From: Streptococcus oralis subsp. dentisani | Lineage (GTDB): Bacteria > Bacillota > Bacilli > Lactobacillales > Streptococcaceae | DNA length: 64,000 nt | Assembly: GCF_002096335.1 (NCBI RefSeq) | Contig: NZ_NCUW01000027.1 | Coordinates: 62,001-126,000 of the forward strand | Reading direction: 5' to 3' | In this document: piece by piece, positions 1-8,715 of the stretch | Position numbering within the stretch: the stretch's first letter is position 1 | How the letters are laid out: each line of letters begins with the position of its first letter | Notes under the pieces: generated by a model | Seen by the model: only the letters and a program-made list of their open reading frames with translations | Database searches by the model: none | What the model was told of the DNA's origin: nothing | Made by a program: the position numbers and the translations under genes

Positions 1-1
1 T

Positions 2-541
2 GTTCAACTCTTTAACATTCGTGGGAAGAATGCAGTCTTGCCAGAGGGAATTCCAGTCTTGGATTTCTCTGGAGAGGTGCCAGATTTAGCGACTAGTGAA
101 GCGGTTGTTGTGAAAACCATTCCCGAGGATATTACTCTGCTGAAGGCCATTTTTCAGAAACAACATTTCTCTGCTGTCTATTTCAAAAATGACATTGACA
201 AGGCCTACTATCTAACAGGTTATGGGACCAGAGAGCAGTTTGCAAAATTGTACAAGACTATTTACCAGTTCCCAGAGTTTGATATTCGCTACAAGCTTAA
301 GGATTTGGCGACTTATCTCAATATCCAACAAATCTTACTTGTCAAGATGATCCAAGTATTTGAAGAGCTAGGTTTTGTGACGATCAAAGATGGTGTCATG
401 ACAGTCAATAAAGAAGCGCCGAAAAGGGAAATTGCTGAAAGTCAGATTTACCAAAATCTCAAACAAACTGTAAAAATTCAAGAAATCATGGCGCTGGGTA
501 CCGTGCAAGAAATTTATGACTTTTTAATGGCAGAAAACTAG
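2..541 (+). CDS. recJ: Single-stranded-DNA exonuclease RecJ, C-terminal part (5' truncated by window edge)
   Basis: The frame is open from the left edge, so only the last 179 residues are present. RecJ degrades single-stranded DNA 5' to 3' in recombination and mismatch or base-excision repair. The DHH catalytic motifs lie outside the window. What is visible is the C-terminal extension typical of streptococcal RecJ: a stretch around LLKAIFQKQHFSAVYF, then a helical winged-helix-like segment with repeated QI/LL and FEELGFVTIKDG. Identification rests on recognising this tail and on the genomic setting next to an RNase J gene, so it is good but not certain. A hairpin terminator follows immediately. 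Confidence 0.8.
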   Translation, partial: VQLFNIRGKNAVLPEGIPVLDFSGEVPDLATSEAVVVKTIPEDITLLKAIFQKQHFSAVYFKNDIDKAYYLTGYGTREQFAKLYKTIYQFPEFDIRYKLKDLATYLNIQQILLVKMIQVFEELGFVTIKDGVMTVNKEAPKREIAESQIYQNLKQTVKIQEIMALGTVQEIYDFLMAEN

Positions 542-550
542 AAGATAGGA

Positions 551-578
551 AAGAGTTGGGCAACCAGCTCTTTTTTGA
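551..578 (+). terminator. Rho-independent terminator after recJ
   Basis: An AGAGTTGG / CCAGCTCT stem (one G-U pair) with a GCAA loop is followed by a run of six T. Confidence 0.75.
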
Positions 579-593
579 AAACAAATCTTCGTT

Positions 594-621
594 TTGAAAA
601 TAATCAAAAAAATGGTATAAT
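594..621 (+). promoter_or_regulatory. Promoter of the RNase J gene
   Basis: TTGAAA (594-599), 16-bp spacer, then TATAAT (616-621). This leaves a leader of roughly 90 nt before the start codon at 716. Confidence 0.7.
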
Positions 622-715
622 GGTAGGAAAAGATTCGGCTGAAAGTTTTAGAACTTTTAGAATTAAGAGGGTAAATCTACCCTATAATCAAGATAAATGA
701 AGTTTCGGAGGAAAA

Positions 716-2377
716 ATGAGTAATATCAGTTTAACAACACTAGGTGGTGTACGTGAAAATGGGAAAAATATGTACATCGCTGAAATCGATGGATCTATTT
801 TTGTTTTGGATGCAGGGCTTAAATACCCTGAAAATGAACAACTAGGGGTTGACGTCGTCATTCCAAATATGGACTATCTTTTTGAAAATAGCGACCGTAT
901 CGCTGGGGTCTTCTTGACCCACGGGCATGCGGATGCCATTGGTGCTCTGCCTTACCTTTTGGCAGAGGCCAAGGTGCCTGTGTTTGGCTCTGAGTTGACC
1001 ATTGAGTTGGCGAAACTCTTTGTTAAAGGAAATGATGCGGTTAAGAAATTCAATGACTTCCATATCATTGATGAGGATACGGAGATTGATTTTGGAGGGA
1101 CTGTGGTTTCCTTCTTCCGTACGACTCACTCTATCCCAGAAAGTTTGGGAGTTGTCTTGAAAACAAGTGAAGGTAGCATCGTTTATACAGGTGACTTCAA
1201 GTTTGACCAGACGGCTAGCGAATCCTATGCGACGGATTTTGCTCGTTTGGCAGAGATTGGTCGTGATGGTGTCTTGGCGCTCCTCAGTGATTCTGCGAAT
1301 GCAGATAGCAATATCCAGGTGGCAAGCGAGAGTGAAGTTGGAGATGAAATTACCCAGACCATTGCAGACTGGGAAGGTCGTATTATCGTTGCAGCAGTTG
1401 CCAGCAACCTTTCTCGTATCCAGCAGGTTTTTGATGCTGCTGCGGATACAGGTCGCCGAGTTGTTTTGACTGGATTTGATATTGAAAATATCGTCCGCAC
1501 AGCGATTCGTCTTAAAAAATTGTCTCTAGCCAACGAAAGTCTCTTGATCAAACCCAAAGAAATGTCTCGCTTTGAAGACCATGAGTTGATCATTCTTGAG
1601 ACTGGTCGTATGGGTGAGCCTATCAATGGACTTCGTAAGATGTCGATCGGCCGCCACCGTTATGTGGAAATCAAGGATGGTGACCTAGTTTATATCGTAA
1701 CGACTCCATCTATCGCCAAAGAAGCTGTCATGGCGCGTGTGGAAAATATGATATACCAAGCTGGTGGTGTGGTAAAACTCATTACCCAAAGCTTGCGAGT
1801 ATCAGGACACGGGAATGCGCGTGATTTGCAGTTAATGATTAATCTCTTGCAACCCAAGTATCTCTTCCCAATCCAAGGGGAGTACCGTGAATTGGATGCA
1901 CATGCCAAGGCTGCCATGGCGGTTGGAATGTTGCCAGAGCGCATTTTTATCCCTAAAAAGGGAACCACTATGTCCTACGAACACGGGGACTTTGTCCCTG
2001 CTGGCGGAGTTTCCGCAGGTGATGTTTTGATTGACGGAAATGCCATCGGAGATGTTGGAAATGTTGTTCTTCGTGACCGTAAGGTTTTGTCAGAGGATGG
2101 GATTTTTATCGTGGCTATCACTGTCAACCGTCGTGAGAAGAAAATTGTGGCTAAGGCTCGCGTTCATACGCGTGGATTTGTTTATCTCAAGAAGAGCCGT
2201 GATATTCTCCGTGAAAGTTCTGAATTGATTAACCAAACGGTAGAAGAATATCTTCAAGGTGATGATTTTGACTGGGCAGATCTCAAAGGCAAGGTTCGTG
2301 ATAATTTGACCAAGTACCTCTTTGATCAAACCAAGCGTCGCCCAGCAATCTTGCCTGTCGTGATGGAAGCTAAATAA
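716..2377 (+). CDS. rnjB: Ribonuclease J2-type metallo-beta-lactamase/beta-CASP protein
   Basis: A 553-residue RNase J family protein, which processes and degrades mRNA in Gram-positive bacteria. The N-terminal metallo-beta-lactamase fold carries the motif THGHADA at residues 68-74, where active enzymes have HxHxDH: the last His is Ala here (A74). Near the C-terminal end of the beta-CASP part, SGHGNARDL is followed by PIQGEYREL, with Gln where RNase J1 normally has His. These losses match the weakly active J2 paralogue that works in a complex with J1, so I call it J2 rather than J1. The start ATG at 716 has a GGAGG ribosome site just upstream. It stands alone between two terminators. I expect a separate J1 gene elsewhere in the genome. 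Confidence 0.88.
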   Translation: MSNISLTTLGGVRENGKNMYIAEIDGSIFVLDAGLKYPENEQLGVDVVIPNMDYLFENSDRIAGVFLTHGHADAIGALPYLLAEAKVPVFGSELTIELAKLFVKGNDAVKKFNDFHIIDEDTEIDFGGTVVSFFRTTHSIPESLGVVLKTSEGSIVYTGDFKFDQTASESYATDFARLAEIGRDGVLALLSDSANADSNIQVASESEVGDEITQTIADWEGRIIVAAVASNLSRIQQVFDAAADTGRRVVLTGFDIENIVRTAIRLKKLSLANESLLIKPKEMSRFEDHELIILETGRMGEPINGLRKMSIGRHRYVEIKDGDLVYIVTTPSIAKEAVMARVENMIYQAGGVVKLITQSLRVSGHGNARDLQLMINLLQPKYLFPIQGEYRELDAHAKAAMAVGMLPERIFIPKKGTTMSYEHGDFVPAGGVSAGDVLIDGNAIGDVGNVVLRDRKVLSEDGIFIVAITVNRREKKIVAKARVHTRGFVYLKKSRDILRESSELINQTVEEYLQGDDFDWADLKGKVRDNLTKYLFDQTKRRPAILPVVMEAK

Positions 2378-2393
2378 TAAGCAGTATACCTAC

Positions 2394-2422
2394 AGAAAAA
2401 GTCGAAATTCGGCTTTTTCTTA
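2394..2422 (+). terminator. Terminator after the RNase J2 gene
   Basis: AGAAAAAGTCGAA pairs with TTCGGCTTTTTCT (one G-U pair), ending in a T-rich tract. The estA ribosome site follows 12 nt later. Confidence 0.7.
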
Positions 2423-2446
2423 TAGAATAGTATAAAGGAGACAACC

Positions 2447-3226
2447 ATGGCAGTTATGAATATCGAGTATTACTCTGAAGTTTTGGATATGGAGTGGGGC
2501 GTTACTGTGCTCTATCCAGATGCTAGTCGGGTAACTGAACCAGATTGTAAAGATATTCCTGTCCTTTATCTTTTGCACGGAATGTCCGGAAATCAGAATA
2601 GCTGGCTCAAGCGGACCAATGTCGAGCGCTTGTTGCGGGGAACCAATCTCATTGTTATCATGCCCAATACAAATAATGGCTGGTACACAGATACTCAGTA
2701 TGGCTATAACTACTATACAGCTCTAGCAGAAGAGTTGCCTCAGGTTATGAAACGCTTCTTCCCCAATATGACTAGCAAGCGTGAAAAGACCTTCATTGCA
2801 GGTCTCTCTATGGGTGGCTATGGTTCCTTCAAGCTAGCTCTCGCAACCGATCGTTTTTCACATGCTGCTAGTTTTTCTGGTGCACTCAGTTTCCAAGAAT
2901 TTTCTCCTGAAAGTCAGGATTTGGGCTCTCTTGCATACTGGCGAGGAGTGTTTGGAGAAATCAAAGACTGGACAGCTAGCCCTCATTCGCTTGAAAGTAT
3001 CGCTGCGAAATCGGATAAAAAGACCAAACTATGGGCTTGGTGTGGGGAGCAAGACTATCTATACTCTGCCAATAATCTCGCAGTGAAAAACCTCAAAAAA
3101 CTTGGTTTTGAAGTGACCTATAGTCACAGTCCAGGCAAGCACGAGTGGTACTACTGGGAAAAACAATTGGAGCGTTTTTTGGCTACTCTACCAATTGACT
3201 TTGTCTTGGAAGAACGTTTATCTTAG
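2447..3226 (+). CDS. estA: Tributyrin esterase EstA (alpha/beta hydrolase)
   Basis: A 259-residue serine esterase that hydrolyses short-chain acyl esters and acetylated sugars. The nucleophile elbow GLSMGG places the serine at residue 121, the oxyanion-side motif LLHGMSGN lies near residue 43, and the C-terminal half has GEQDYLY (acid) and PGKHEWYYW (histidine) in the expected order. There is no signal peptide, so it is probably cytoplasmic or leaves the cell by a non-classical route. The start ATG 2447 follows AAAGGAG. In pneumococcus, as I recall, murMN follows this gene. Here a hairpin and then the matrixin gene follow instead. Confidence 0.9.
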   Translation: MAVMNIEYYSEVLDMEWGVTVLYPDASRVTEPDCKDIPVLYLLHGMSGNQNSWLKRTNVERLLRGTNLIVIMPNTNNGWYTDTQYGYNYYTALAEELPQVMKRFFPNMTSKREKTFIAGLSMGGYGSFKLALATDRFSHAASFSGALSFQEFSPESQDLGSLAYWRGVFGEIKDWTASPHSLESIAAKSDKKTKLWAWCGEQDYLYSANNLAVKNLKKLGFEVTYSHSPGKHEWYYWEKQLERFLATLPIDFVLEERLS

Positions 3227-3263
3227 TTTTAGGTTTCTTTCAGCTTTCTTCAGTAAAATAGAG

Positions 3264-3315
3264 AATCTATCTTGAACAAGGAGAATGTGATTTCAAGATA
3301 GGTTCTTATTTTTAT
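3264..3315 (+). terminator. Probable terminator after estA
   Basis: AATCTATCTTGAA (3264-3276) and TTCAAGATAGGTT (3292-3304) form a 13-bp inverted repeat with one G-U pair, followed by cttattttta. Confidence 0.55.
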
Positions 3316-3330
3316 GAAAGGTGGAGCGTC

Positions 3331-4032
3331 ATGTTCTGGATTATTCGATTATTCTTCCGATTTCTTTTGGGAATTTGGCGTCTCTTCTGGCGTCTAGTTT
3401 GGACTGTTGTTATTCTACTTCTCATTGCTTTTGGAGTGGTTTGGTATCTGTCTGGTGATTTTTATTCTGCGGTCAATCAGGTTGAAAAAATGAGTAAGAT
3501 TGGTCAAGGTGGCTGGAATCAGTGGAAGGAGACGGGAACGCTGGAGGTCTTGTCTCAGACAGACAGTCACCAACATGCAGAAGGCAAGTGGGCTCAGGCC
3601 TCAGCTCGCATCTATATTGAGCCTCAAATGGATGAGACCTTCCAAGGTGCCTATGCAGAAGCCATAAAAAACTGGAATCAAACGGGCGCCTTTACCTTTG
3701 AGGTGGTCGCGGATTCTAGCCAAGCAGATATTGTGGCAAGTGAAATGAACGATGGATCGACAGCTGTAGCTGGTCAAGCCGAGAGTCAAACCAATCTGTT
3801 GACCAATCAATTTATATCTGTAACGGTTCGTCTGAATCATTATTATCTATCCAATCCAAGTTATGGTTATTCTTATGAACGGATTGTGCACACAGCGGAG
3901 CACGAGTTGGGACATGCTATCGGATTGGATCATACCAACGAGACTTCTGTTATGCAGCCGGCAGGCTCCTACTATGGGATTCAGCCCCAGGATGTGAAGG
4001 CGGTTCAAGAACTCTACACCAGTAGCGACTAG
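3331..4032 (+). CDS. Matrixin-like membrane-anchored zinc metalloprotease
   Basis: A 233-residue protein with a hydrophobic N-terminal segment (about residues 15-35) that anchors it facing outward. The C-terminal domain carries the complete zinc site [11 protein letters not shown] (H191, E192, H195, H201), followed by a Met-turn SVMQP. This is the signature of the M10 matrixin clan. The downstream motif [14 protein letters not shown] is also typical of the family. The substrate is unknown; a role at the cell surface is inferred from the anchor. It is a single gene between two hairpins. The start at ATG 3331 has AAAGGTGG upstream. Confidence 0.8.
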   Translation: MFWIIRLFFRFLLGIWRLFWRLVWTVVILLLIAFGVVWYLSGDFYSAVNQVEKMSKIGQGGWNQWKETGTLEVLSQTDSHQHAEGKWAQASARIYIEPQMDETFQGAYAEAIKNWNQTGAFTFEVVADSSQADIVASEMNDGSTAVAGQAESQTNLLTNQFISVTVRLNHYYLSNPSYGYSYERIVHTAEHELGHAIGLDHTNETSVMQPAGSYYGIQPQDVKAVQELYTSSD

Positions 4033-4061
4033 ATGAAGTCGGTGCAATCCGAAAAGAAATC

Positions 4062-4097
4062 AAAGCTCCTCTATCAAGCGGTTGGTGGGGCTTTTTG
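4062..4097 (+). terminator. Terminator between the matrixin gene and uvrC
   Basis: AAAGCTCC (4062-4069) pairs with GGGGCTTT (4087-4094) and ends in TTTTT. Confidence 0.55.
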
Positions 4098-4118
4098 TTC
4101 GTCCTGTTACGGCCTTTT

Positions 4119-4127
4119 TGCTATAAT
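4119..4127 (+). promoter_or_regulatory. Extended -10 promoter of uvrC, giving a leaderless transcript
   Basis: TGCTATAAT is an extended -10 element whose last base (4127) is 6 nt before the ATG at 4134. No Shine-Dalgarno sequence lies between. Transcription should start at or next to the start codon. Confidence 0.6.
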
Positions 4128-4133
4128 GGAACT

Positions 4134-5957
4134 ATGAACAACTTGATCAAATCAAAACTAGAGCTCTTGCCGACCAGCCCTGGTTGCTACATTCATAAAG
4201 ATAAAAACGGCACCATTATCTATGTAGGAAAGGCTAAAAATCTGCGCAACCGTGTGCGCTCCTATTTCCGTGGCAGTCATGATACCAAGACAGAGGCTCT
4301 GGTGTCTGAGATTGTGGATTTTGAATTTATCGTTACTGAGTCCAATATTGAGGCACTTCTCCTAGAAATCAACCTCATCAAGGAAAACAAGCCTAAATAC
4401 AATATCATGCTCAAGGATGATAAGTCTTATCCATTTATAAAAATCACCAATGAGCGCTATCCACGGCTTATCATCACTCGTCAGGTCAAAAAGGATGGCG
4501 GACTTTACTTTGGTCCTTATCCAGATGTCGGTGCGGCCAATGAAATCAAGCGACTACTGGATCGGATTTTCCCTTTTCGTAAGTGTACCAATCCGCCGTC
4601 TAAGGTCTGTTTTTATTACCACATCGGTCAATGTATGGCCCACACTATCTGTAAGAAGGATGAGGCCTATTTCAAGTCCATGGCTCAGGAGGTTTCTGAC
4701 TTTTTAAAAGGACAGGATGACAAAATCATCGATGACCTCAAGAGTAAAATGGCAGTGGCAGCACAAAATATGGAGTTTGAACGCGCGGCGGAATACCGTG
4801 ACCTGATTCAGGCCATTGGAACACTTCGGACCAAGCAACGGGTTATGGCCAAGGACCTCCAAAACCGTGATGTCTTTGGCTACTATGTGGACAAGGGCTG
4901 GATGTGTGTGCAGGTTTTCTTTGTCCGTCAGGGCAAACTCATCGAGCGAGACGTCAATCTCTTCCCCTACTACAATGATCCGGACGAAGACTTCTTGACC
5001 TATGTGGGACAATTCTATCAAGAAAGATCCCATCTAGTCCCCAATGAAGTATTGATTCCGCAGGATATTGACCAAGAAGCTGTCAAGGTCTTGGTGGATA
5101 CCAAGATTGTCAAACCCCAGCGTGGAGAGAAAAAACAGCTGGTCAATCTAGCCATCAAAAATGCCCGTGTTAGTCTGGAGCAGAAGTTCAATCTGCTAGA
5201 AAAATCTGTCGAAAAAACACAAGGAGCTATTGAAAATCTAGGGCGCTTGCTTCAAATACCAATTCCGGTTCGCATTGAGTCCTTCGATAACTCCAATATC
5301 ATGGGAACCAGTCCTGTTTCGGCCATGGTGGTCTTTGTCAATGGTAAACCGAGTAAGAAGGATTACCGTAAGTACAAGATAAAAACGGTTGTGGGTCCAG
5401 ATGACTACGCCAGCATGCGAGAGGTCATTCGCAGGCGTTATGGTCGAGTTCAACGTGATGGTTTAACCCCGCCAGATTTGATTGTGATTGATGGAGGACA
5501 AGGTCAAGTCAATATTGCCAAGCAAGTCATCCAAGAGGAGCTGGGCTTGGATATTCCCATTGCAGGTCTGCAAAAGAATGACAAGCACCAAACCCATGAA
5601 TTGCTCTTTGGAGATCCGCTGGAGGTGGTGGAGCTGTCACGGAATTCTCAGGAATTTTTCCTCCTCCAACGCATTCAAGATGAGGTGCACCGCTTTGCCA
5701 TCACTTTCCACCGTCAACTGCGCTCCAAAAACTCCTTTTCTTCGCAATTGGATGGGATTGACGGTCTAGGACCTAAACGCAAGCAGAATCTCATGAAACA
5801 TTTCAAGTCTTTGACTAAAATCAAGGAAGCCAGTGTGGATGAGATTGTCGAAGTTGGGGTGCCAAGAGCTGTCGCAGATGCTGTGCAGAGGAAGTTGAAC
5901 CCGCAGGAAGAAGTGGAGTTGGCTCAAGTGGCAGAACCAGTAAAAAAATTAGAATAA
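4134..5957 (+). CDS. uvrC: Excinuclease ABC subunit UvrC
   Basis: The nuclease of nucleotide excision repair, which cuts on both sides of a lesion delivered by UvrAB. The start is taken at ATG 4134 (MNNLIK), giving 607 residues; the frame can be extended upstream to 4095 only through the terminator. Domain order is the GIY-YIG nuclease ([10 protein letters not shown], residues about 22-31), a Cys-rich patch, the UvrBC-type coiled domain around residues 200-230, the RNase H-like endonuclease half (RIESFDNSN and IDGGQGQV), and tandem helix-hairpin-helix motifs near the C-terminus ([10 protein letters not shown]). It appears complete. No ribosome site precedes the start, consistent with a leaderless message. 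Confidence 0.95.
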   Translation: MNNLIKSKLELLPTSPGCYIHKDKNGTIIYVGKAKNLRNRVRSYFRGSHDTKTEALVSEIVDFEFIVTESNIEALLLEINLIKENKPKYNIMLKDDKSYPFIKITNERYPRLIITRQVKKDGGLYFGPYPDVGAANEIKRLLDRIFPFRKCTNPPSKVCFYYHIGQCMAHTICKKDEAYFKSMAQEVSDFLKGQDDKIIDDLKSKMAVAAQNMEFERAAEYRDLIQAIGTLRTKQRVMAKDLQNRDVFGYYVDKGWMCVQVFFVRQGKLIERDVNLFPYYNDPDEDFLTYVGQFYQERSHLVPNEVLIPQDIDQEAVKVLVDTKIVKPQRGEKKQLVNLAIKNARVSLEQKFNLLEKSVEKTQGAIENLGRLLQIPIPVRIESFDNSNIMGTSPVSAMVVFVNGKPSKKDYRKYKIKTVVGPDDYASMREVIRRRYGRVQRDGLTPPDLIVIDGGQGQVNIAKQVIQEELGLDIPIAGLQKNDKHQTHELLFGDPLEVVELSRNSQEFFLLQRIQDEVHRFAITFHRQLRSKNSFSSQLDGIDGLGPKRKQNLMKHFKSLTKIKEASVDEIVEVGVPRAVADAVQRKLNPQEEVELAQVAEPVKKLE

Positions 5958-5981
5958 GTAGCTAGATAGAAAGTAGAAGAT

Positions 5982-6587
5982 ATGATTAGGATTGAGATTG
6001 ACAGAGATATACTCCTTTTTTTACGATATGCTTACTTTGGGAATTCAAAAGATTTATTTTTAGCTGCAACTACTCGAGCCTATCTGGATTTTAATCGAAC
6101 CTTGCGCTTTCATGGCATGCCAGATGAACAGCGCTTGGAGATGAGAAAGCAGGCTTCAAAGTGTATCAAAGAAGCAATTTTAAATCTATTGGACCGGGAC
6201 AAATTGTGTCAAACTGATTTTGATAGTTGGCATCATAGGACTTGTGATACTGTTATAGACTGCTATCGCTCAAATGGGATTCAATTCACTTATGGTCATG
6301 CTCAAAAGTGGATTAATATGACTTTCAAGTATCTCTATATGCTTGAGGTTGTACCCCTAGACTCCGTTTTTCCTTTTTTACACGTACCGATAGATAACAT
6401 CGTGTTAGAGAGGGCTAAAAAACAGTTAAAAATCTCAATACCTTCTCAATCATGGAGTAGTTGGGGAGATTACGCCTTTTATCTTCAATATCAAGAACAT
6501 TTGAGGCAAAGAATAGGCAAGGAAGCTCCTCTTCGTTGGGAGTTTCACAATTGGCTAGATGAAATAGAAAAAGGAAAACCATCATGA
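5982..6587 (+). CDS. Hypothetical protein, 201 residues
   Basis: I do not recognise this family. The protein is rich in aromatic and charged residues, has no signal peptide or clear membrane span, and looks mostly alpha-helical. It has several conserved-looking Trp/His/Cys positions (DSWHHRTCDTVIDCY near the middle). It overlaps the following phosphoesterase gene by 4 bases (ATGA), so the two are almost certainly translated together. It lies 24 nt after uvrC and may belong to that transcript. The ribosome site is weak (AGTAGAAG before ATG 5982). It is a real gene, judging by length, coupling and codon use like its neighbours. Confidence 0.7.
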   Translation: MIRIEIDRDILLFLRYAYFGNSKDLFLAATTRAYLDFNRTLRFHGMPDEQRLEMRKQASKCIKEAILNLLDRDKLCQTDFDSWHHRTCDTVIDCYRSNGIQFTYGHAQKWINMTFKYLYMLEVVPLDSVFPFLHVPIDNIVLERAKKQLKISIPSQSWSSWGDYAFYLQYQEHLRQRIGKEAPLRWEFHNWLDEIEKGKPS

Positions 6588-7438
6588 ACCATAAAATCGC
6601 AATTTTATCAGATATTCATGGCAATGCAACGGCACTAGAAGCAGTGATTGCAGATGCTAAAACTCAAGGAGCCAGTGAATATTGGCTTCTGGGAGATATT
6701 TTTCTACCTGGTCCAGGTGCAAATGACTTGGTCGCTCTGTTAAAGGAACTTCCTATCACTGCAAGTGTTCGAGGCAATTGGGATGATTGTGTCCTTGAGG
6801 CTTTAGATGGGCAATATGGCTTGGAAGACCCACAGGAAGTCCAGCTCATGCGATTGACCCAGTTTTTGATGGAGCGAATGGATCCTGAAACGATTGACTG
6901 GCTACGAAGCTTACCTTTGCTAGAAAAGAAAGAAGTTGAGGGGCTGCGCTTTTCTCTTTCTCATAATTTGCCTGAAAAAAACTATGGTGGGGATCTGTCT
7001 GTTGGGAATGATACAGAGAAATTTGACCAACTCCTAGATGAGGAAACGGACGTGGCAATCTATGGTCATGTCCACAAGCAGTTGCTTCGTTATGGAAGTC
7101 AAGGGCAACAAATCATCAATCCAGGTACGATTGGCATGCCCTATTTTGATTGGGAAAAGTTAAAAAATCACCGTGCCCAGTATGCTGTGATAGAAGTGGA
7201 AAATGGGGAATTGGTAAATATTCTATTCCGAAAAGTTTCCTATGATTATGAAGCAGAGTTAGAATTGGCCAAGTCCAAGGGGCTTCCTTTTATCGAAATG
7301 TATGAAGAACTACGTCGAGATGACAACTATCGGGGGCACAATCTGGAACTCTTAGCTAGTTTAATTGAAAAGCATGGGTATGTGGAGGATGTGAAGAAAT
7401 TTTTGGAGACTATAAAGTCAGAATATAAGGTAGACTAG
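6584..7438 (+). CDS. Calcineurin-like metallophosphoesterase
   Basis: A 284-residue phosphoesterase of the YfcE/MJ0936-like class. The metal-binding motifs appear in order: SDIHGN (D9, H11), LLGDIFLPG, VRGNWDD, SHNLPE and YGHVHKQ, with INPGTIGMP after them. The usual GNHD/E is GNWD here; the third residue is often non-His in small phosphodiesterases of this group, so activity is not excluded. The substrate cannot be told from sequence. A C-terminal extension of about 60 residues, acidic and helical, follows the core. It is translationally coupled to the upstream hypothetical gene (ATGA overlap). Confidence 0.8.
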   Translation: MNHKIAILSDIHGNATALEAVIADAKTQGASEYWLLGDIFLPGPGANDLVALLKELPITASVRGNWDDCVLEALDGQYGLEDPQEVQLMRLTQFLMERMDPETIDWLRSLPLLEKKEVEGLRFSLSHNLPEKNYGGDLSVGNDTEKFDQLLDEETDVAIYGHVHKQLLRYGSQGQQIINPGTIGMPYFDWEKLKNHRAQYAVIEVENGELVNILFRKVSYDYEAELELAKSKGLPFIEMYEELRRDDNYRGHNLELLASLIEKHGYVEDVKKFLETIKSEYKVD

Positions 7439-7537
7439 TTTCTTTAAATCCCTGAAAATTAGTTGGAACTGGATGAGGGGTTCCCTGATTTAAAAGATGG
7501 ACTTCGTTTGGTTACTCATCCTTGTTCCAATTTCTTT

Positions 7538-7608
7538 CTATGAAAAATCTCTGTAAGCTCTTTCAAAATATGGTAGAATGGATGCAGTAGAATTAGAAAA
7601 GGAAATCG
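7538..7608 (+). repeat. 71-bp direct repeat, left copy (bounds island 1)
   Basis: This is the same 71 bp as 10914-10984 with one mismatch (7554 T versus 10930 C). The right copy is the natural promoter and leader of the nitroreductase gene. It contains a -10-like TAGAAT (7574-7579) preceded by TGG, so the left copy may transcribe the island. The stretch 7439-7724 has no gene. Besides this repeat it holds an imperfect inverted repeat (about 7465-7475 and 7514-7527). Confidence 0.9.
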
Positions 7609-7690
7609 TAAGTGAACTATGCTAAACTTGAATTCAATGCACAAGACCATAGTGGCTATTGGTCCTATATTATAAGGTAATTAAGACCAA

Positions 7691-7853
7691 GTTGCTTTAT
7701 AGAATGATATAAGGAGGTGTGTTAATGAATAAGCGTAAAAAATGGGGTATTATTGCTTTAGTAATCTGTATTATAGGAGGAGTTATAATGTTTAGTTTGA
7801 ATCATCCAAAAGAAAAAACATTGGAAGAGAAAATGAGAATCGAACAGGATAGG
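7691..7853 (+). repeat. Duplicated 5' module of the DUF1310 genes, copy 1
   Basis: The first 75 bp (7691-7765) are identical to 8553-8627. Similarity continues at lower identity through the membrane segment to about 7853/8715. It covers the ribosome site and the first 43 codons of each DUF1310 gene. Confidence 0.85.
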
Positions 7854-8132
7854 GTAGCAAAGTTTTTAGTTAGTAACTATGATTTAGCTGATGGACAAAA
7901 GATTGAGAGAGTGAAGTTTGTTGAATTTCAAAAAAATGAAAGCACCGGGAGTTGGAGGATTACTGCTAAAGTAAATAATCAATATGATATATCTGTCAAA
8001 ATAGATTCTTTAAATGAGAATGGGAAAATAAGAAGTTCTAATTATTCACCAACAGAATTCATAAAGAGAGAACACAAAGAAGAAGCTGGGTATGATATAG
8101 CAGTAAAAATTATCTACTTAGAGGAGAGATAA
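7725..8132 (+). CDS. DUF1310-like single-pass membrane protein, copy 1
   Basis: A 135-residue protein that begins at ATG 7725 after a strong AAGGAGG; the frame also opens 6 nt earlier at a GTG. A short basic N-terminus (NKRKK) precedes one hydrophobic span (about residues 7-25). The remaining 110 residues, presumably outside the cell, begin with KTLEEKMRIEQDR and contain TGSWRITAKVNN, a pattern I associate with the DUF1310 family of streptococci and Listeria. No enzymatic motif is visible. It lies 4 nt before a broken lipase gene and is a paralogue of the protein at 8587-8979, sharing the N-terminal third but diverging after it. I infer it could protect against the neighbouring lipase, but that is untested. 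Confidence 0.75.
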   Translation: MNKRKKWGIIALVICIIGGVIMFSLNHPKEKTLEEKMRIEQDRVAKFLVSNYDLADGQKIERVKFVEFQKNESTGSWRITAKVNNQYDISVKIDSLNENGKIRSSNYSPTEFIKREHKEEAGYDIAVKIIYLEER

Positions 8133-8136
8133 CTAT

Positions 8137-8513
8137 ATGGTTACAGAAGAAGATTATAGATATATAGTAGATGATGTTTACGATGTTGACACTGGTAAGG
8201 TGAGTAATCCTATTCAGGAGGGACGATTAGTTGCAAACGATCGGTTTAAAGTAATCTCTAAACCCATAGATAACACCTCCAACGGTATGCAGGCGATGGC
8301 AGTTGCTCCTGTGGATAAAAATGGGAATGTGGATTATAGCCATGTAGTGATTGCCTATGCAGGGACGAATAAAGATGACATAAAGGATCTTGGTACGGAT
8401 GTACAGTCTTTATGGCTTGGGAGGGAAAAACTACAGTCTCGTTCAGGACTAAATTCTGCGAAGTAGTAGATTCTCAGTTTGTGACGGTGCTGGATTACGC
8501 TAATGTTAATTAA
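8137..8513 (+). pseudogene. Broken 5' fragment of a lipase gene paralogous to 8979-10196
   Basis: Residues 1 to about 100 align with the N-terminus of the intact lipase: both have DNTSNGMQAMAVAPVDKNG and VVIAYAGTNKDD. The reading frame then shifts near 8450. In the original frame it ends at 8464-8466, but the +1 frame continues as TKFCEVVDSQFVTVLDYANVN, which resembles SQFQTALSFAEEI of the intact copy, and stops at 8511-8513. The catalytic region and everything after it are missing. Bases 8272-8378 differ from 9120-9226 at only two positions, so the paralogues have recombined or duplicated recently. Confidence 0.8.
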
Positions 8514-8552
8514 AATAGCTGTTTATGTTATACTATAAGGTAACTGGGGCTA

Positions 8553-8715
8553 GTTGCTTTATAGAATGATATAAGGAGGTGTGTTAATGAATAAGCGTAA
8601 AAAATGGGGTATTATTGCTTTAGTAATTTGTGTAATAGGAGGAATCGTGATGTTTAGTTTAAATCATCAAAAAGAAAAAACATTGGAAGAAAAAATGAGA
8701 ATCGAACAGGATAGG
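8553..8715 (+). repeat. Duplicated 5' module of the DUF1310 genes, copy 2
   Basis: Counterpart of 7691-7853. The first 75 bp are identical. Confidence 0.85.

Noticed and set aside
842..2329. Antisense frames opposite the RNase J gene
   Set aside because: No ribosome sites, no family resemblance, and they mirror a strongly coding strand.
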